Assembly: GCA_012032555.1 (NCBI GenBank)
Contig: JAAUSR010000049.1
Span: 1 to 39,246 of the forward strand
Length of the DNA stretch: 39,246 nt
From: Thioploca sp.
Lineage (GTDB): Bacteria > Pseudomonadota > Gammaproteobacteria > Beggiatoales > Beggiatoaceae
Direction of reading: 5' to 3'
Part shown: positions 9,401 through 18,648 of the stretch, piece after piece
How positions within the stretch are numbered: the first letter of the stretch is position 1
Layout: each line of letters opens with the position of its first letter
Translations under genes and position numbers: made by a program
Notes under the pieces: model-generated
The model's input: only the letters and a program-made list of their open reading frames with translations
Told to the model about the DNA's origin: nothing
Databases searched by the model: none

Positions 9401-10758
9401 GGGGTTTCATACTCTTTTCGGAAATAGTGATTTTCCACCTCGTGCAAGATTTTTCTTAAAAATTCCGAAGCGCCGGGTCGAAATGCCGGACTATTTTGAT
9501 CAATGAATTTGTGGTATTCAGTGATTTGTTCGTCGTTTTTGATATCATAGATCAGGGTAAGCAGCCGGCGATAAGCGGCTTCATCCACCTTTTTACTATT
9601 TTTCAAATTAGCAAAGAAGTTAAAAATCTTGATTTCAAACTCTCGAATGGGTTGATAAAACTCCAAAAAAGAGGCATGGTTATCTTCCTTGGTGAAAACG
9701 AATTCCCCTTCGTAAGGATTCTTGAAATTATCCCGCAGATAGTACATCTCCGAAGAAATGGTATAACCACTATCAAAAATATATCCGAAGGGTTCGTCTT
9801 CTTGTTCGGTTCTTTTAAACAATTTATCAGCATTAGAAAATTTATAGTTATCCGTTTTGCCTCTAGGAAATTGTAATCCCATTTCAGACAGAGCTTGACC
9901 AAACGCTGCGGCAATTTCTAAGCCTTTTCGAGTCGCGTTCGATTCTCCAGCCTTGCCTTGATAATATTCACAAAAGTGCGACACAAAAATTTCCGGGCGC
10001 AGATTTTTCTTATCCTCTACTAAATGATCTAAAAAAGCATCCACTTGACGGTCAAATTCGTCTATAAAAATGTAGTAGCCTGATAATTCATAAACCGATT
10101 GGTGGCTTTCGCCATTAAACATGGGATAGCCCAATCTTTGGGTGGTACCAATAAGTAATACGTTGGCAGTATCTTGAGTAAAGGCGAGAAATGGAAAAAG
10201 TTCTTGCAGCAACGGAGAATTGAGAATGGCTTTCCTTGATGACGATTCGTCGTGAAGACCTTTGACACGTTTACTGACCGCTTCTCTACAAGCCCGCAGA
10301 ATTTCATTACAATGTTCATTCACATCCTTATAATGCCAAGGCATTTTTAAAAGTCGTTGGACTTCAACCAACCGTTCGCGGAGACTTTGTTCAGTATGAA
10401 AACGCATTGCCCCGAATAAACCTAATTCACCTATCTCAGTCAGTAATCGATTAAACCGCTTCTCTTGAACAATTTTGATAATAATTTCGTGATTAGCTCG
10501 GTAATAGACATGCTTGATGCCGGCTTGTTCACAGGCATTGGCGACTTCTTTAACGATGTTTTTTCTATCCGTCATAAAAATCGCTTGCCGTTTGGCTTTG
10601 GCAATTTCATTGAGAATAAAACATCCTTCATTATTGAAATCTTTATACAAGGCACTGGTCTTACCGTTACCCGTGGGACCAAGGATTTCTGCTAACCCTA
10701 CCTCGTACTTTTTAAATAGGTCAAAGTAAATATCGTTATAAGTTGGTTGTTTGGACAT
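6472..10758 (-). CDS. SF2-type helicase fused to a C-terminal PD-(D/E)XK nuclease, 1428 aa
   Basis: Helicase motifs are readable in order: Walker A GPTGNGKT (27-34), Walker B/DExD box FIDEFD (231-236), motif III GISATSD (625-631), a motif V-like QHASASNGVNLQ (885-896) and motif VI QEIGRIERTR (1008-1017). About 390 residues separate the DEFD box from SAT, so this is a large, divergent helicase rather than a standard RecQ or Hsd type. Near the C-terminus GEEALKALLKQ (1253-1263) and ELVDFKIKGLPIYVDAKHW (1280-1298) give the E...D-x(10)-DAK pattern of a PD-(D/E)XK restriction-type nuclease, with D1283, D1294 and K1296 as likely metal and catalytic residues. It is the first gene of an operon with the 848-aa protein, overlapping it by 11 nt. 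The ribosome binding site is weak. Probable role: ATP-driven DNA (or R-loop) unwinding and cleavage in defence against foreign DNA. No Fe-S cysteine cluster is evident. Confidence 0.8.
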   Translation of the reverse strand: MSKQPTYNDIYFDLFKKYEVGLAEILGPTGNGKTSALYKDFNNEGCFILNEIAKAKRQAIFMTDRKNIVKEVANACEQAGIKHVYYRANHEIIIKIVQEKRFNRLLTEIGELGLFGAMRFHTEQSLRERLVEVQRLLKMPWHYKDVNEHCNEILRACREAVSKRVKGLHDESSSRKAILNSPLLQELFPFLAFTQDTANVLLIGTTQRLGYPMFNGESHQSVYELSGYYIFIDEFDRQVDAFLDHLVEDKKNLRPEIFVSHFCEYYQGKAGESNATRKGLEIAAAFGQALSEMGLQFPRGKTDNYKFSNADKLFKRTEQEDEPFGYIFDSGYTISSEMYYLRDNFKNPYEGEFVFTKEDNHASFLEFYQPIREFEIKIFNFFANLKNSKKVDEAAYRRLLTLIYDIKNDEQITEYHKFIDQNSPAFRPGASEFLRKILHEVENHYFRKEYETPEQLIADLDLPVALKHLALSEEQPLLANWQDSLLIYRGESSATLTLPNLTSLPSQWTIYLLAWENSVVLSPLKNSQIIMNARSITTYTLSRGDVVKIRKHLQHPNTFQILKVFPLLKRLRCDDSFFTRGYTYNQIIDRHSADSENRLEVNHYSLKMTPEARLFVLAANNLVFGISATSDISQQYAHFSLPWIRTALSVFRQSQPEEKRQRICIPDAGSRHQYDSIIADMLAVKEKTRQTQLHGSVRRARELDKNDEDWSERILNGLQELRGNGVNLYGSNMVSEGKKDRRLQRVSFHFEAFRWIIEESHNDTHLIFTDTFSNTLKIFKYMTATPDSEEPAPSGFAAFRTCLRRGPTEAFAVELIKPEETTEESKINTVFLFTINRPSSQPNSAYIIFANAEAWGNIYDDKKVFYNSIFQRGLEEQRKVMVITQHASASNGVNLQYELKVTRADGTTEIVERDFESFYMSHPLYYFFASNYDDDRDIQYRHRETSQEVRNKEKSLYKASKLKVNQVIGFYDLKKFIGGDSELDFDHLNKVYKKTEDYRKYMITLLTQEIGRIERTREQAKPAEVTLPEEILRIIERTAMPDNNSGAVLSEILFEKRQSRLSPLLKAIIQDIHNTAKEKHYRNETEYESLGKMTTQYEDWMKKLVEVEFNQLRQGQLTENAAWSLRRLWEGMREAALKGDFHWHWSAQERFEFDFKMGEICVFTTTHISSNPEGEAQIFIRRESGEEHFLPEWQAGVEIYQPNKVYEVVRDNVVVRNYFALKGFKERFDFSYQEDNLVFLPEFQRAVLQGAIGEEALKALLKQAGIEIEANDKIPHELFELVDFKIKGLPIYVDAKHWDDRVIKNFENIDDEAISRKLTHEHYVKKGHDTLLAIQRVTGVRNAKVVYINLLFSEGKGYTQRTYYRNEDCSRKVNTWEEASFVYLAGALSRQNKNRHHEIFDMFLNDVWQELAQLTENNKITEGDKHAQ

Positions 10759-11588
<830 letters not shown>

Positions 11589-11673
11589 GAAATGTTGACA
11601 ACGAATGACCCGTAACAAAATAGCTAGCTAACATAAACCTAGCAAAACCAAACAGATATTACAGGAAAATCGA

Positions 11674-12975
11674 ATGAGTTATTTCGGACCAAAAGCTATT
11701 AATACCTTGTTATTTTTATTATTAATGAATATATGGCCACAATCGGTCTTAGCCGCTGAACTCAGTGTCGGTGACACGGCATGGTTGCTAACCGCTACCG
11801 CATTAGTGCTATTTATGACCATACCTGGCTTAGCTTTATTTTACGGCGGTCTAGTACGAAGCAAGAATGTACTCTCGGTGCTCATGCAATGTTTTGCTAT
11901 TACTTGTATAGTATCTATTCTATGGGTATTTTATGGTTATAGTTTAGCCTTTGGTGATGGCGGTGCCATGAATGCTTGGATTGGCGGATCTGATCGTATA
12001 CTTCTTAATAATATGGGGCGCGACAGCTTAGTTGGTAGTATTCCAGAAACCGTATTTAGCATGTTCCAAATGACTTTCGCTATTATTACTCCAGCCCTCA
12101 TTGCCGGTAGTTTTGCCGAACGGATGAAATTCTCCACCATGCTATGCTTTTCAGCTATCTGGTTGACAGTCGTTTACCTGCCAATTTGCCATTGGGTATG
12201 GGGCGGTGGCTGGCTTGCTAAGATGGGTCTACTTGATTTCGCTGGTGGTACAGTCGTGCATATCAATGCTGGCGTGGCCGCACTAATCGCAGCATTGGTG
12301 ATGGGGAAGCGGAAAGGTTTTCCAGGAACTGCCATGCCCCCTCATAACCTAACTATGACCGTGGCTGGCGCCGCTATGTTATGGGTAGGCTGGTTCGGCT
12401 TCAATGCGGGCAGTGCGTTAGCTGCAAATGGCAATGCTGGCATGGCTATGCTGGTGACTCACATTGGCGCGGCTTCCGGGGCGCTCGCGTGGATGATGAT
12501 GGAATGGTTACGGCATGGCAAGCCCAGCGTGCTTGGTATTGTCACGGGTATGGTAGCGGGACTCGGCACGATCACCCCAGCCTCCGGCTATGCCGGTCCA
12601 ATTGGTGCCCTGATTATCGGTTCTAGCGCTGGACTAATATGTTACTACTCCACTGCCTATGTCAAAGGTGTGCTACATATTGATGATTCCCTTGATGTAT
12701 TCCCGGTACATGGGGTGGGTGGAATCCTTGGCACCCTCATGACCGGTGTCTTTGTCGCCATACTCGGGGGATCAGGATTAGCGGCAGGTATGACAATTGG
12801 AGGCCAAGTCGCTGTACAATTCATCGGAGTTATAGCAACTTTTGCATGGTGTGCTATCGCGACTTGGATCATCTTGAAAGTCCTAGATGCAACCTTAGGT
12901 TTACGGGTCACCTCCGAGCAAGAGGTGGAAGGTCTGGACACCGTATTGCACGATGAAACGGGTTATAACCTGTAA
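11674..12975 (+). CDS. amtB: ammonium transporter AmtB
   Basis: An inner-membrane trimeric channel that carries ammonium/ammonia into the cell, regulated by the adjacent GlnK. The 433-aa protein starts with a cleavable signal-like segment (LFLLLMNIWPQSVLAAE) followed by about eleven hydrophobic helices. The twin pore histidines are in VVHINAG (H196) and PVHGVGG (H346), and the conserved Asp before the pore is D188. The FYGGLVRSKN segment and the FNAGSALAANG segment are typical of the Amt/Mep/Rh family. AGGAAA is 7 nt before the ATG. Gene order and spacing indicate co-transcription with glnK. A palindromic repeat starts 10 nt after the stop. Confidence 0.96.
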   Translation: MSYFGPKAINTLLFLLLMNIWPQSVLAAELSVGDTAWLLTATALVLFMTIPGLALFYGGLVRSKNVLSVLMQCFAITCIVSILWVFYGYSLAFGDGGAMNAWIGGSDRILLNNMGRDSLVGSIPETVFSMFQMTFAIITPALIAGSFAERMKFSTMLCFSAIWLTVVYLPICHWVWGGGWLAKMGLLDFAGGTVVHINAGVAALIAALVMGKRKGFPGTAMPPHNLTMTVAGAAMLWVGWFGFNAGSALAANGNAGMAMLVTHIGAASGALAWMMMEWLRHGKPSVLGIVTGMVAGLGTITPASGYAGPIGALIIGSSAGLICYYSTAYVKGVLHIDDSLDVFPVHGVGGILGTLMTGVFVAILGGSGLAAGMTIGGQVAVQFIGVIATFAWCAIATWIILKVLDATLGLRVTSEQEVEGLDTVLHDETGYNL

Positions 12976-12985
12976 AAATAATTTA

Positions 12986-13084
12986 ACGTAGCACGTAGGT
13001 TGGACTGACGAAGGAAGTCCAACAACCTATTAACAGAACTATAAATAAATGTTGGCGTTCGCAAGAGCACTCCAACCTACGCGT
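12986..13084. repeat. GTAGG-type palindromic repeat after amtB
   Basis: ACGTAGCACGTAGGTTGGA at 12986-13004 is matched at the far end by an inverted TCCAACCTACGCGT at 13071-13084. Inner small hairpins (GTTGGACT..AGTCCAAC) lie within. It is the same family as the copies at 539-769. It may act as a bidirectional terminator between amtB and the convergent CHAT gene, as no separate terminator is visible. Confidence 0.65.
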
Positions 13085-13094
13085 CTAAACGTAA

Positions 13095-13119
13095 GGGACG
13101 GGGTTGCAAACCCCGTCCC
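13095..13119. repeat. perfect 25-nt hairpin, left copy flanking the CHAT operon
   Basis: GGGACGGGGTT / AACCCCGTCCC form an 11-bp perfect stem with a GCA loop, followed by GCGAG. An identical 25-nt hairpin, also followed by GCGAG, lies at 18051-18075, on the other side of the two-gene CHAT operon. Confidence 0.85.
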
Positions 13120-13167
13120 GCGAGTAGGTAAATCCGGTTATCTATTCCTTAATCCGTTAAATCCGGT

Positions 13168-16100
13168 TTAACCTAGCGTAACTTTATTTTTAAGGCGTTC
13201 AAGGATGAAATAAATAATCGTAGAAAATTCCAAGTTTTTTTTACACAAATTATCCAAATCCCTTTCTCCATCAAATATTTTTTGGAAAATAGTGATTAAT
13301 TTCTCAGGAAGTTCATTCTTTTTCATTAAATGCAAGACCGTTTTTTGTTGTTTAGGTTTTGCAACATAATCTATTACTGTAGTAATTAATCCATTAAATT
13401 TCTGTAATTCGTATTGAGTTCTAAATGAATTAGCTTTTGCTTCTATTGCAAGGTAACGATAACATTTTGCTTGTACCGGCTGATTTTGTTGTTCGGCAAT
13501 TTTTGCCAATAGCATGTAGGTACCCCAAAGTTGCGCTAAACTTGGATCAATCTTCTTTTTTTTAAGAGCCAAAGCTTCTTCTGCTAGTTGCTGTGCTTCT
13601 TCCAAACTTTGAAAGTTATTTTTCAAGCACTCGGCAAGATTATTGAGTATATTTGAAATGAGCAAGTAATTCTCACTGTTTATAGCTTGAGAATAAGCAA
13701 GAGCCTTTTGATACCATGCTTTAGCCTCTTCAAATTTTCCAGTAGCATGAAGAACTGTTCCTAAACTGTTCCATGTTTCTACTATAGTTGTATTTTCTAA
13801 TTGCTCTTGAATTAATGCAGCTTTACGATATGCTTCTTCTGCATCATTTAAGTTACCTTGTTTTTGGTATACAAGACCAAGCTGATACCAAGCGGTGGCT
13901 TCCATTTCTGGTTCATTTAACCGTTGTGCAGTACTTAATGTATCATCATGGTATGATTGGGCTTCTTGCAACTTACCTTCTAAAAATGCTAGAGAACCTA
14001 GTTGACCTTTTATAACAGTTATTTGACGGATATCATTTTGTTCTTTTGCAATATCCAAGGCAGTATTATAGATGGTATATGAGTGTTTATAATCACCTTT
14101 TTTCATTAATACATTTGCTAAATTGGCTTGTAATATACCAGTTTGTCGTCTAACGCTTCGCGAAGTCTTTAGTTGTTCTACGATAAGTAATCCATCTCGA
14201 TAACTTTTCTCTGCTTGAATCAATTGTCCTTGTTTCTCAAGACAATTTCCTAAGTGAGTTAAAACAGCACTATGTTCATAACTAGATTTTTTTACCTTTC
14301 TTAATAAATGATGAAATAACTGTTCTGCTTGCTGATACCTTTCTTGATTGAGTAATTGTTTTGCTTGGCTGATATCAACTAAATAAAAGGCATCAAAATC
14401 CTTTTTTCCTTTTGTTCTTTTAATAAGTTGAGTCAGTACGGTTTTCTCACGACTAAGTCCAAAAATATCAAGAAATCTACTAACATTATTTCCAAACTCC
14501 ACTGCCCATACTATTCCTACCGCTAACACTTCATAAGCAGCATAAAGTAAATTAGGTAGTTCCCATCGAAGTATGGCACGAGTTTCAGCAGGATTTTTGG
14601 TATCATCAGATTCTAGTTGATTAGATAATTGATAATAATACTGTTGATAGCGAACAGTTAATTTTGCTTTATCTGTAGATGATAGTTTTAATCGTAAAAA
14701 ATACGCCAGATTAGGATGAAATTGAATATAAGTTTGACCAGCTATATCTTTAACTTGAATTAAACCAATAGATGCTAATTGCCAACGCAATGTTGACCAT
14801 GTCAATTCATTAACTCCTTGCGCCAACCCAGGTTCTGGGAAACCGGAAAATTTTTCAATTAAAAATTTGAACTTCCTATCTTCTTTCACTTCTCTACAAA
14901 GAGAATTTATAAATGCTTGTGATAACGATTCCATTTTTAAACCAAAACTTTCAATGACTTCTTGGGGATTATCACTCTGCTTTGCTTGTATAGATTTCCT
15001 TATCTCTTTTATAGAAGAGGATTCTTCAAATTTTCTTAGTTCGGTCACACCCAGCAGTATATTTTCCATCGCCCCACCCTGAAACATCCCCAACCTCGGT
15101 AACAATCGCCGCGATTCCTCATCCAACTGCTCAATCACTAATTGCAAGGTTGCCTCAACTGGATTGTTAGGCAATTCCAGCATTAACTGGTTTAAACGAG
15201 TTTCTAAACTTGCTAAATCCTCAGTTTCTAAAGAATGCGCCAACCAACTAATCGATAATGGATGAAACTGTACTTTAGCAAACCAATGCAACAACTCATC
15301 AGTTTGTAAACGCACCGACTTATTTAATAATACCAATAACCGTTCAAAATAATGTAAGGCATCTTCTTTATTCAAACCTGCTAATACCAATCGCCGAAAA
15401 TCGGCATTTTCATCACGTACTGGATAAGCTTCATGTTCTAATACCAGTGGACGGGTTGTTATCAAAACGCGAGTTTTACCCAATAGTGACCATTGCTGAG
15501 CAATCGTTAATAATTCCTGCAAAGTATCTTTTTTCTCAGTAGCATACCCTTCTAAATTATCTAAAATTAATAATATACGCTGATTCTGCAACACGACATC
15601 TGCTGCTGCCACATCTATTAAACTTTGTCCAATCACTGAACCCAAGGTTGTCACCGCCCATTGCACTGCATCCAATCCTTGATAACCGGAATAATCCACA
15701 AATACTACTGCATCAAACATGGCTTTTTGTAATAACCAACGCCCCAGTTTTTGAGCTAAGAATGTTTTGCCTTGCCCACTAAAGCCACTTACCACGACAC
15801 GCCGTACTCCGTCGACAAACCAATTTTCAATTTGCCATAACTTTTTACGTCGCCCCCAAAAACCTACCTCTGATAATTGAGATAAATTATGCTGATGAGA
15901 TTTTGGGGATGTTGGTGTCATTCTTGAAGTAAGAAGCGGTGTGTCTTCACCGGCTTGATACAAAGTGGGCAAAAACCAATCACTGACTTGAATTTCAACA
16001 CGCTCTTGTCCACGTTGCAAATCACGGCGTTTTTTATCTTGGAATAATGCTTGGCGCGCCTTATCTAAAGCCATTCCAACACTGTTACCTTGGGCAATTT

Positions 16101-17175
16101 CCCGATAAAATTCGCCAAACAGCAGTTCTGTTACTCGTACCATCACTGAATAACTCATAGCTAAAACTGACGGTACACTGGTTGTTACCAAACCCACGGC
16201 GGTACTCCCGATAGGATCTTCGTCAGTTTCATCATTGTCATGCCTCACCATGGCTGACTGACAAGCCGATAATACTATCAAACGTACCTTAGACTCTGAC
16301 AATAAATAGGCTAACCAAGAAGTTGGGACATAAAATTGGTCTCTACCATTTTTTCCATATTTGCTCGCTTGTTCAAATAACAAATAACCAGTATTTGCGC
16401 CAATTCTTAAATTACGCAATTTCTTACGCAAATCTCGAGGAAAATGCCCACCTAATTGTTTTGATAGGTTACCTTTTTCACTTAATTTGCCGGTTTTATC
16501 AAAAATACCATGCCCATCAAAATGAATCACATCAACACGCTGCAACCCAGAATTTTGCAAACGTTGCCATAAATTTTCCAACGTGGCTGGTTGTAAAAAT
16601 TCCACCGTGATAGCAGAATAATTTTCAATAGCTTTTAATACTGCTTGGGCGTCGGTGCGTGGATCAATAAAACTAACACCTTGCGGACGACTGATAACAA
16701 ACAAGATATGTAAATGCGATTGAGGCACATAAGCTGGAAACTGAGTTTGAAGTAGTGGAATCCGCCGTAGAATCGTAATCGAAGGCTGAAATGCAAATAA
16801 AAATTGCCCAGCATTATGTAATAATTCCCACGGTAAAGATAAAATTTCAGGTTGTTGGGCGGTAATCGTAACTAGATATTTATCACTGGATGTATTGATA
16901 AATTGAGTAAATAACTGTTTTGCTGAAGTATTATTAAATATCGCATCAAATAGTGCTTGTCCCCATCGCGGTAATTGCGCGGTAACTCGCTTGGCTTCTT
17001 GATCATCAATATCCATCACATACTGCGTGGCATAGACTTCTAAATAATGCCGGATCGCCTCTTTATCTTGGGCAGTGAGTGGTATAGTAAAATCGACATT
17101 CACCGGGGGATATTGAGCGAAGCGAATGGTGACTTGCTGAGAATTCTGGAAAGATAAATTAAGTTCTGAAATCAT
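13168..17175 (-). CDS. CHAT protease - STAND NTPase - TPR protein, 1335 aa
   Basis: An N-terminal adaptor region (1-145) precedes a CHAT caspase-like domain (about 150-400). The likely catalytic dyad is H222 in IHFDGHG and C305 in VLSACQS. A STAND/NB-ARC-type NTPase follows, with Walker A GFSGQGKT (464-471), Walker B ILLILDN (534-540) and an arginine-containing LITTRPL. The C-terminal third is a run of TPR units (repeated A..Y..AL pattern: EAEEAYRKAALIQEQL, EAKAWYQKALAYSQ), a sensor-type superhelix. Proteins of this layout are cytoplasmic signalling proteases that are activated on ligand sensing, several in antiphage immunity. The ATG at 17175 lies 28 nt beyond a perfect AGGAGG, while an in-frame CTG at 17196 is spaced 7 nt from it, so translation may start there. 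Co-transcribed with the upstream small membrane protein gene (43-nt gap). Confidence 0.9.
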   Translation of the reverse strand: MISELNLSFQNSQQVTIRFAQYPPVNVDFTIPLTAQDKEAIRHYLEVYATQYVMDIDDQEAKRVTAQLPRWGQALFDAIFNNTSAKQLFTQFINTSSDKYLVTITAQQPEILSLPWELLHNAGQFLFAFQPSITILRRIPLLQTQFPAYVPQSHLHILFVISRPQGVSFIDPRTDAQAVLKAIENYSAITVEFLQPATLENLWQRLQNSGLQRVDVIHFDGHGIFDKTGKLSEKGNLSKQLGGHFPRDLRKKLRNLRIGANTGYLLFEQASKYGKNGRDQFYVPTSWLAYLLSESKVRLIVLSACQSAMVRHDNDETDEDPIGSTAVGLVTTSVPSVLAMSYSVMVRVTELLFGEFYREIAQGNSVGMALDKARQALFQDKKRRDLQRGQERVEIQVSDWFLPTLYQAGEDTPLLTSRMTPTSPKSHQHNLSQLSEVGFWGRRKKLWQIENWFVDGVRRVVVSGFSGQGKTFLAQKLGRWLLQKAMFDAVVFVDYSGYQGLDAVQWAVTTLGSVIGQSLIDVAAADVVLQNQRILLILDNLEGYATEKKDTLQELLTIAQQWSLLGKTRVLITTRPLVLEHEAYPVRDENADFRRLVLAGLNKEDALHYFERLLVLLNKSVRLQTDELLHWFAKVQFHPLSISWLAHSLETEDLASLETRLNQLMLELPNNPVEATLQLVIEQLDEESRRLLPRLGMFQGGAMENILLGVTELRKFEESSSIKEIRKSIQAKQSDNPQEVIESFGLKMESLSQAFINSLCREVKEDRKFKFLIEKFSGFPEPGLAQGVNELTWSTLRWQLASIGLIQVKDIAGQTYIQFHPNLAYFLRLKLSSTDKAKLTVRYQQYYYQLSNQLESDDTKNPAETRAILRWELPNLLYAAYEVLAVGIVWAVEFGNNVSRFLDIFGLSREKTVLTQLIKRTKGKKDFDAFYLVDISQAKQLLNQERYQQAEQLFHHLLRKVKKSSYEHSAVLTHLGNCLEKQGQLIQAEKSYRDGLLIVEQLKTSRSVRRQTGILQANLANVLMKKGDYKHSYTIYNTALDIAKEQNDIRQITVIKGQLGSLAFLEGKLQEAQSYHDDTLSTAQRLNEPEMEATAWYQLGLVYQKQGNLNDAEEAYRKAALIQEQLENTTIVETWNSLGTVLHATGKFEEAKAWYQKALAYSQAINSENYLLISNILNNLAECLKNNFQSLEEAQQLAEEALALKKKKIDPSLAQLWGTYMLLAKIAEQQNQPVQAKCYRYLAIEAKANSFRTQYELQKFNGLITTVIDYVAKPKQQKTVLHLMKKNELPEKLITIFQKIFDGERDLDNLCKKNLEFSTIIYFILERLKNKVTLG

Positions 17176-17203
17176 GGTAAAGCACTTCGTGGACAGCGTT
17201 ATC

Positions 17204-17209
17204 CCTCCT
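17204..17209 (-). promoter_or_regulatory. strong ribosome binding site pointing to a possible CTG start for the CHAT gene
   Basis: AGGAGG on the minus strand is 7 nt before CTG 17196-17194, which is in frame with and 21 nt upstream of the ATG 17175-17173. Starting at CTG would add seven residues. The ATG itself has no closer binding site. Confidence 0.45.
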
Positions 17210-17218
17210 ATAATTTTT

Positions 17219-17824
17219 TTAATTATCTTTCAAGATAACTTTCTCTGTCAGATAAATAACATCTTGCTGACGACTAATACAATGCAAATCAACCAAATCT
17301 TCCAAAACTTCCTCTAGTTCATCAATACTTAAACTGAAATGATAGTTAGCTTGCAATTCCGATAAAGGAATTTCCAACCTTAACTCACTGCGACATAAGT
17401 GATGCAAGGCGACTAAAACTCTGGCATGTTGTGATCTCAATCTAATCGTTATTAAACTAATGACAAATTGAATTAAGTACAAAACTGCACCCACCTTCAT
17501 AAGCCAATCTGAGTCTGAGGTTGCCCCACCTATAATAGTAATGAAATTAGTAGCCTCCTTTAAACATTCGTGGGTATCTTCTATTAGTGCTTTTAAGTTA
17601 ATTTGTATATTTGGCAAGAGTTTGACGCTTTTCGCTATGGTAACAATCCCCGCTTGATTCCGTTCAATTTTTACTACTTTTGCTAGTGATTCATTGCTAG
17701 AAAGGCTACTATTCTGATATTCTTCAATAAAATCTTGAATAGTCGTGATAGCTTCAATGCCTCGTTGTTCATCCTGATAAGCAAATTGTCCAAATTGTTG
17801 ACAAACATTTAATGGTAATTGCAT
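17219..17824 (-). CDS. small one-TM protein with C-terminal winged-helix-like part, partner of CHAT protein
   Basis: Start chosen at ATG 17824 (GGAG 8 nt upstream). The longer open frame to 18031 has no binding site and a non-protein-like N-terminus. The 201-aa protein has a helical N-terminal half (1-100), one strong membrane helix at about 109-128 (LMKVGAVLYLIQFVISLITI), and a cytoplasmic C-terminal region (135-201: ARVLVALHHLC, then LSELQANYHFSLSIDELEEV) with the look of a winged helix. It is the first gene of the operon with the CHAT-STAND-TPR gene. That context suggests a membrane-anchored partner, substrate or effector of the protease. It does not resemble bacterial gasdermins. A TATAAT at 17905-17900 (minus strand), about 75 nt upstream, is a possible -10 box. 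Confidence 0.7.
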   Translation of the reverse strand: MQLPLNVCQQFGQFAYQDEQRGIEAITTIQDFIEEYQNSSLSSNESLAKVVKIERNQAGIVTIAKSVKLLPNIQINLKALIEDTHECLKEATNFITIIGGATSDSDWLMKVGAVLYLIQFVISLITIRLRSQHARVLVALHHLCRSELRLEIPLSELQANYHFSLSIDELEEVLEDLVDLHCISRQQDVIYLTEKVILKDN

Positions 17825-18050
17825 TGTTAATCTCCAAATCGGTGTTGGAACATTACCAAGCCACCGCATTATTAATAATTTTTTCAATAGGATCAGAAAA
17901 TTATAGTAAAAAATTGTTGTGCGGAACAGGGTTTGTAACTCCATCCCTGACTTTTTGTAACATACTGGTTTCCATAAAAATTTTGTTACCTCTCTGTTCT
18001 CGCAAAGAAACTTCATGGTTCTCATGAGCAAGGGGGTCTATTAAACATGA

Positions 18051-18075
18051 GGGACGGGGTTGCAAACCCCGTCCC
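18051..18075. repeat. perfect 25-nt hairpin, right copy flanking the CHAT operon
   Basis: Identical in 25 of 25 positions to 13095-13119 and in the same orientation, including the trailing GCGAG. The two copies bracket the CHAT operon at a distance of about 5 kb. Confidence 0.85.
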
Positions 18076-18297
18076 GCGAGCGAGAAAAACCACCCATTCA
18101 ACGCTTGGTAGACAAAGTTGCTAGCTCGCGTAGAATGCGCTAATGTATGATCTTAGCAGGACGGAGTTTTACCTTGCTAAGCAAATTTTGGCTGACCAAC
18201 ATTACCAAGCCGAGTTTGGTAACCAGTGAAATTTCTCCTAGAAACGATTAAAGTGATTATCGTTCTCGACTTAACTCATTTATTAAAGTGCATTGTT

Positions 18298-18540
18298 ATG
18301 AACATTGTCAAACAACGTTTAATAGACCTCATTCATCAACAACCGGATGATGTTTCAGCAGAAACGCTTTTACAAATGGTATCTGCTACGCTCATTCAAC
18401 TACAGCCGTCCAGCCATAAGCAATTACTGAACATTCCAGAATCCAAACAACTGGCTTGAGAACGGACAATACAGCGGATGAAACAAGGATATTCCCTCGG
18501 AGGACAAGTACCCAGCCGGGAATCTTTATATGAGTGTTGA
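18298..18540 (+). pseudogene. antitoxin-like small gene broken by an in-frame TGA
   Basis: From ATG 18298 the frame encodes 53 residues (MNIVKQRLIDLIHQQPDDV..., ending in ESKQLA), then TGA at 18457-18459. The same frame continues ERTIQRMKQGYSLGGQVPSR and ESLYEC to a TGA at 18538-18540. The tail, with GYSLGGQ..SRE.LYE, is the kind of C-terminus seen on small antitoxin-like proteins that pair with PIN or RelE-type toxins, so I read the whole as one gene of about 80 residues interrupted by a nonsense mutation. No toxin gene follows it directly. An intact YoeB-type pair starts 108 nt downstream. A sequencing error at the TGA is the alternative. Confidence 0.55.
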
Positions 18541-18648
18541 ATAGATTACACTGGATTTTTGCTAGCAACATAGTGGACTAAAACTTCATACTTAGGTTTT
18601 CATGCTAAGTCAGATCAAACTCATTCAATCAATTAAAGAGAATCTGTT

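Noticed and set aside
17219-17824. Gasdermin-type pore protein beside the CHAT gene
   Set aside because: Gene order suggested it, but the length, single TM helix and winged-helix-like end do not match bacterial gasdermins.
18143-18229. 28-codon frame MYDLSRTEFYLAKQILADQH...
   Set aside because: It reads like coding sequence but is too short and without context to call. It may be a remnant.
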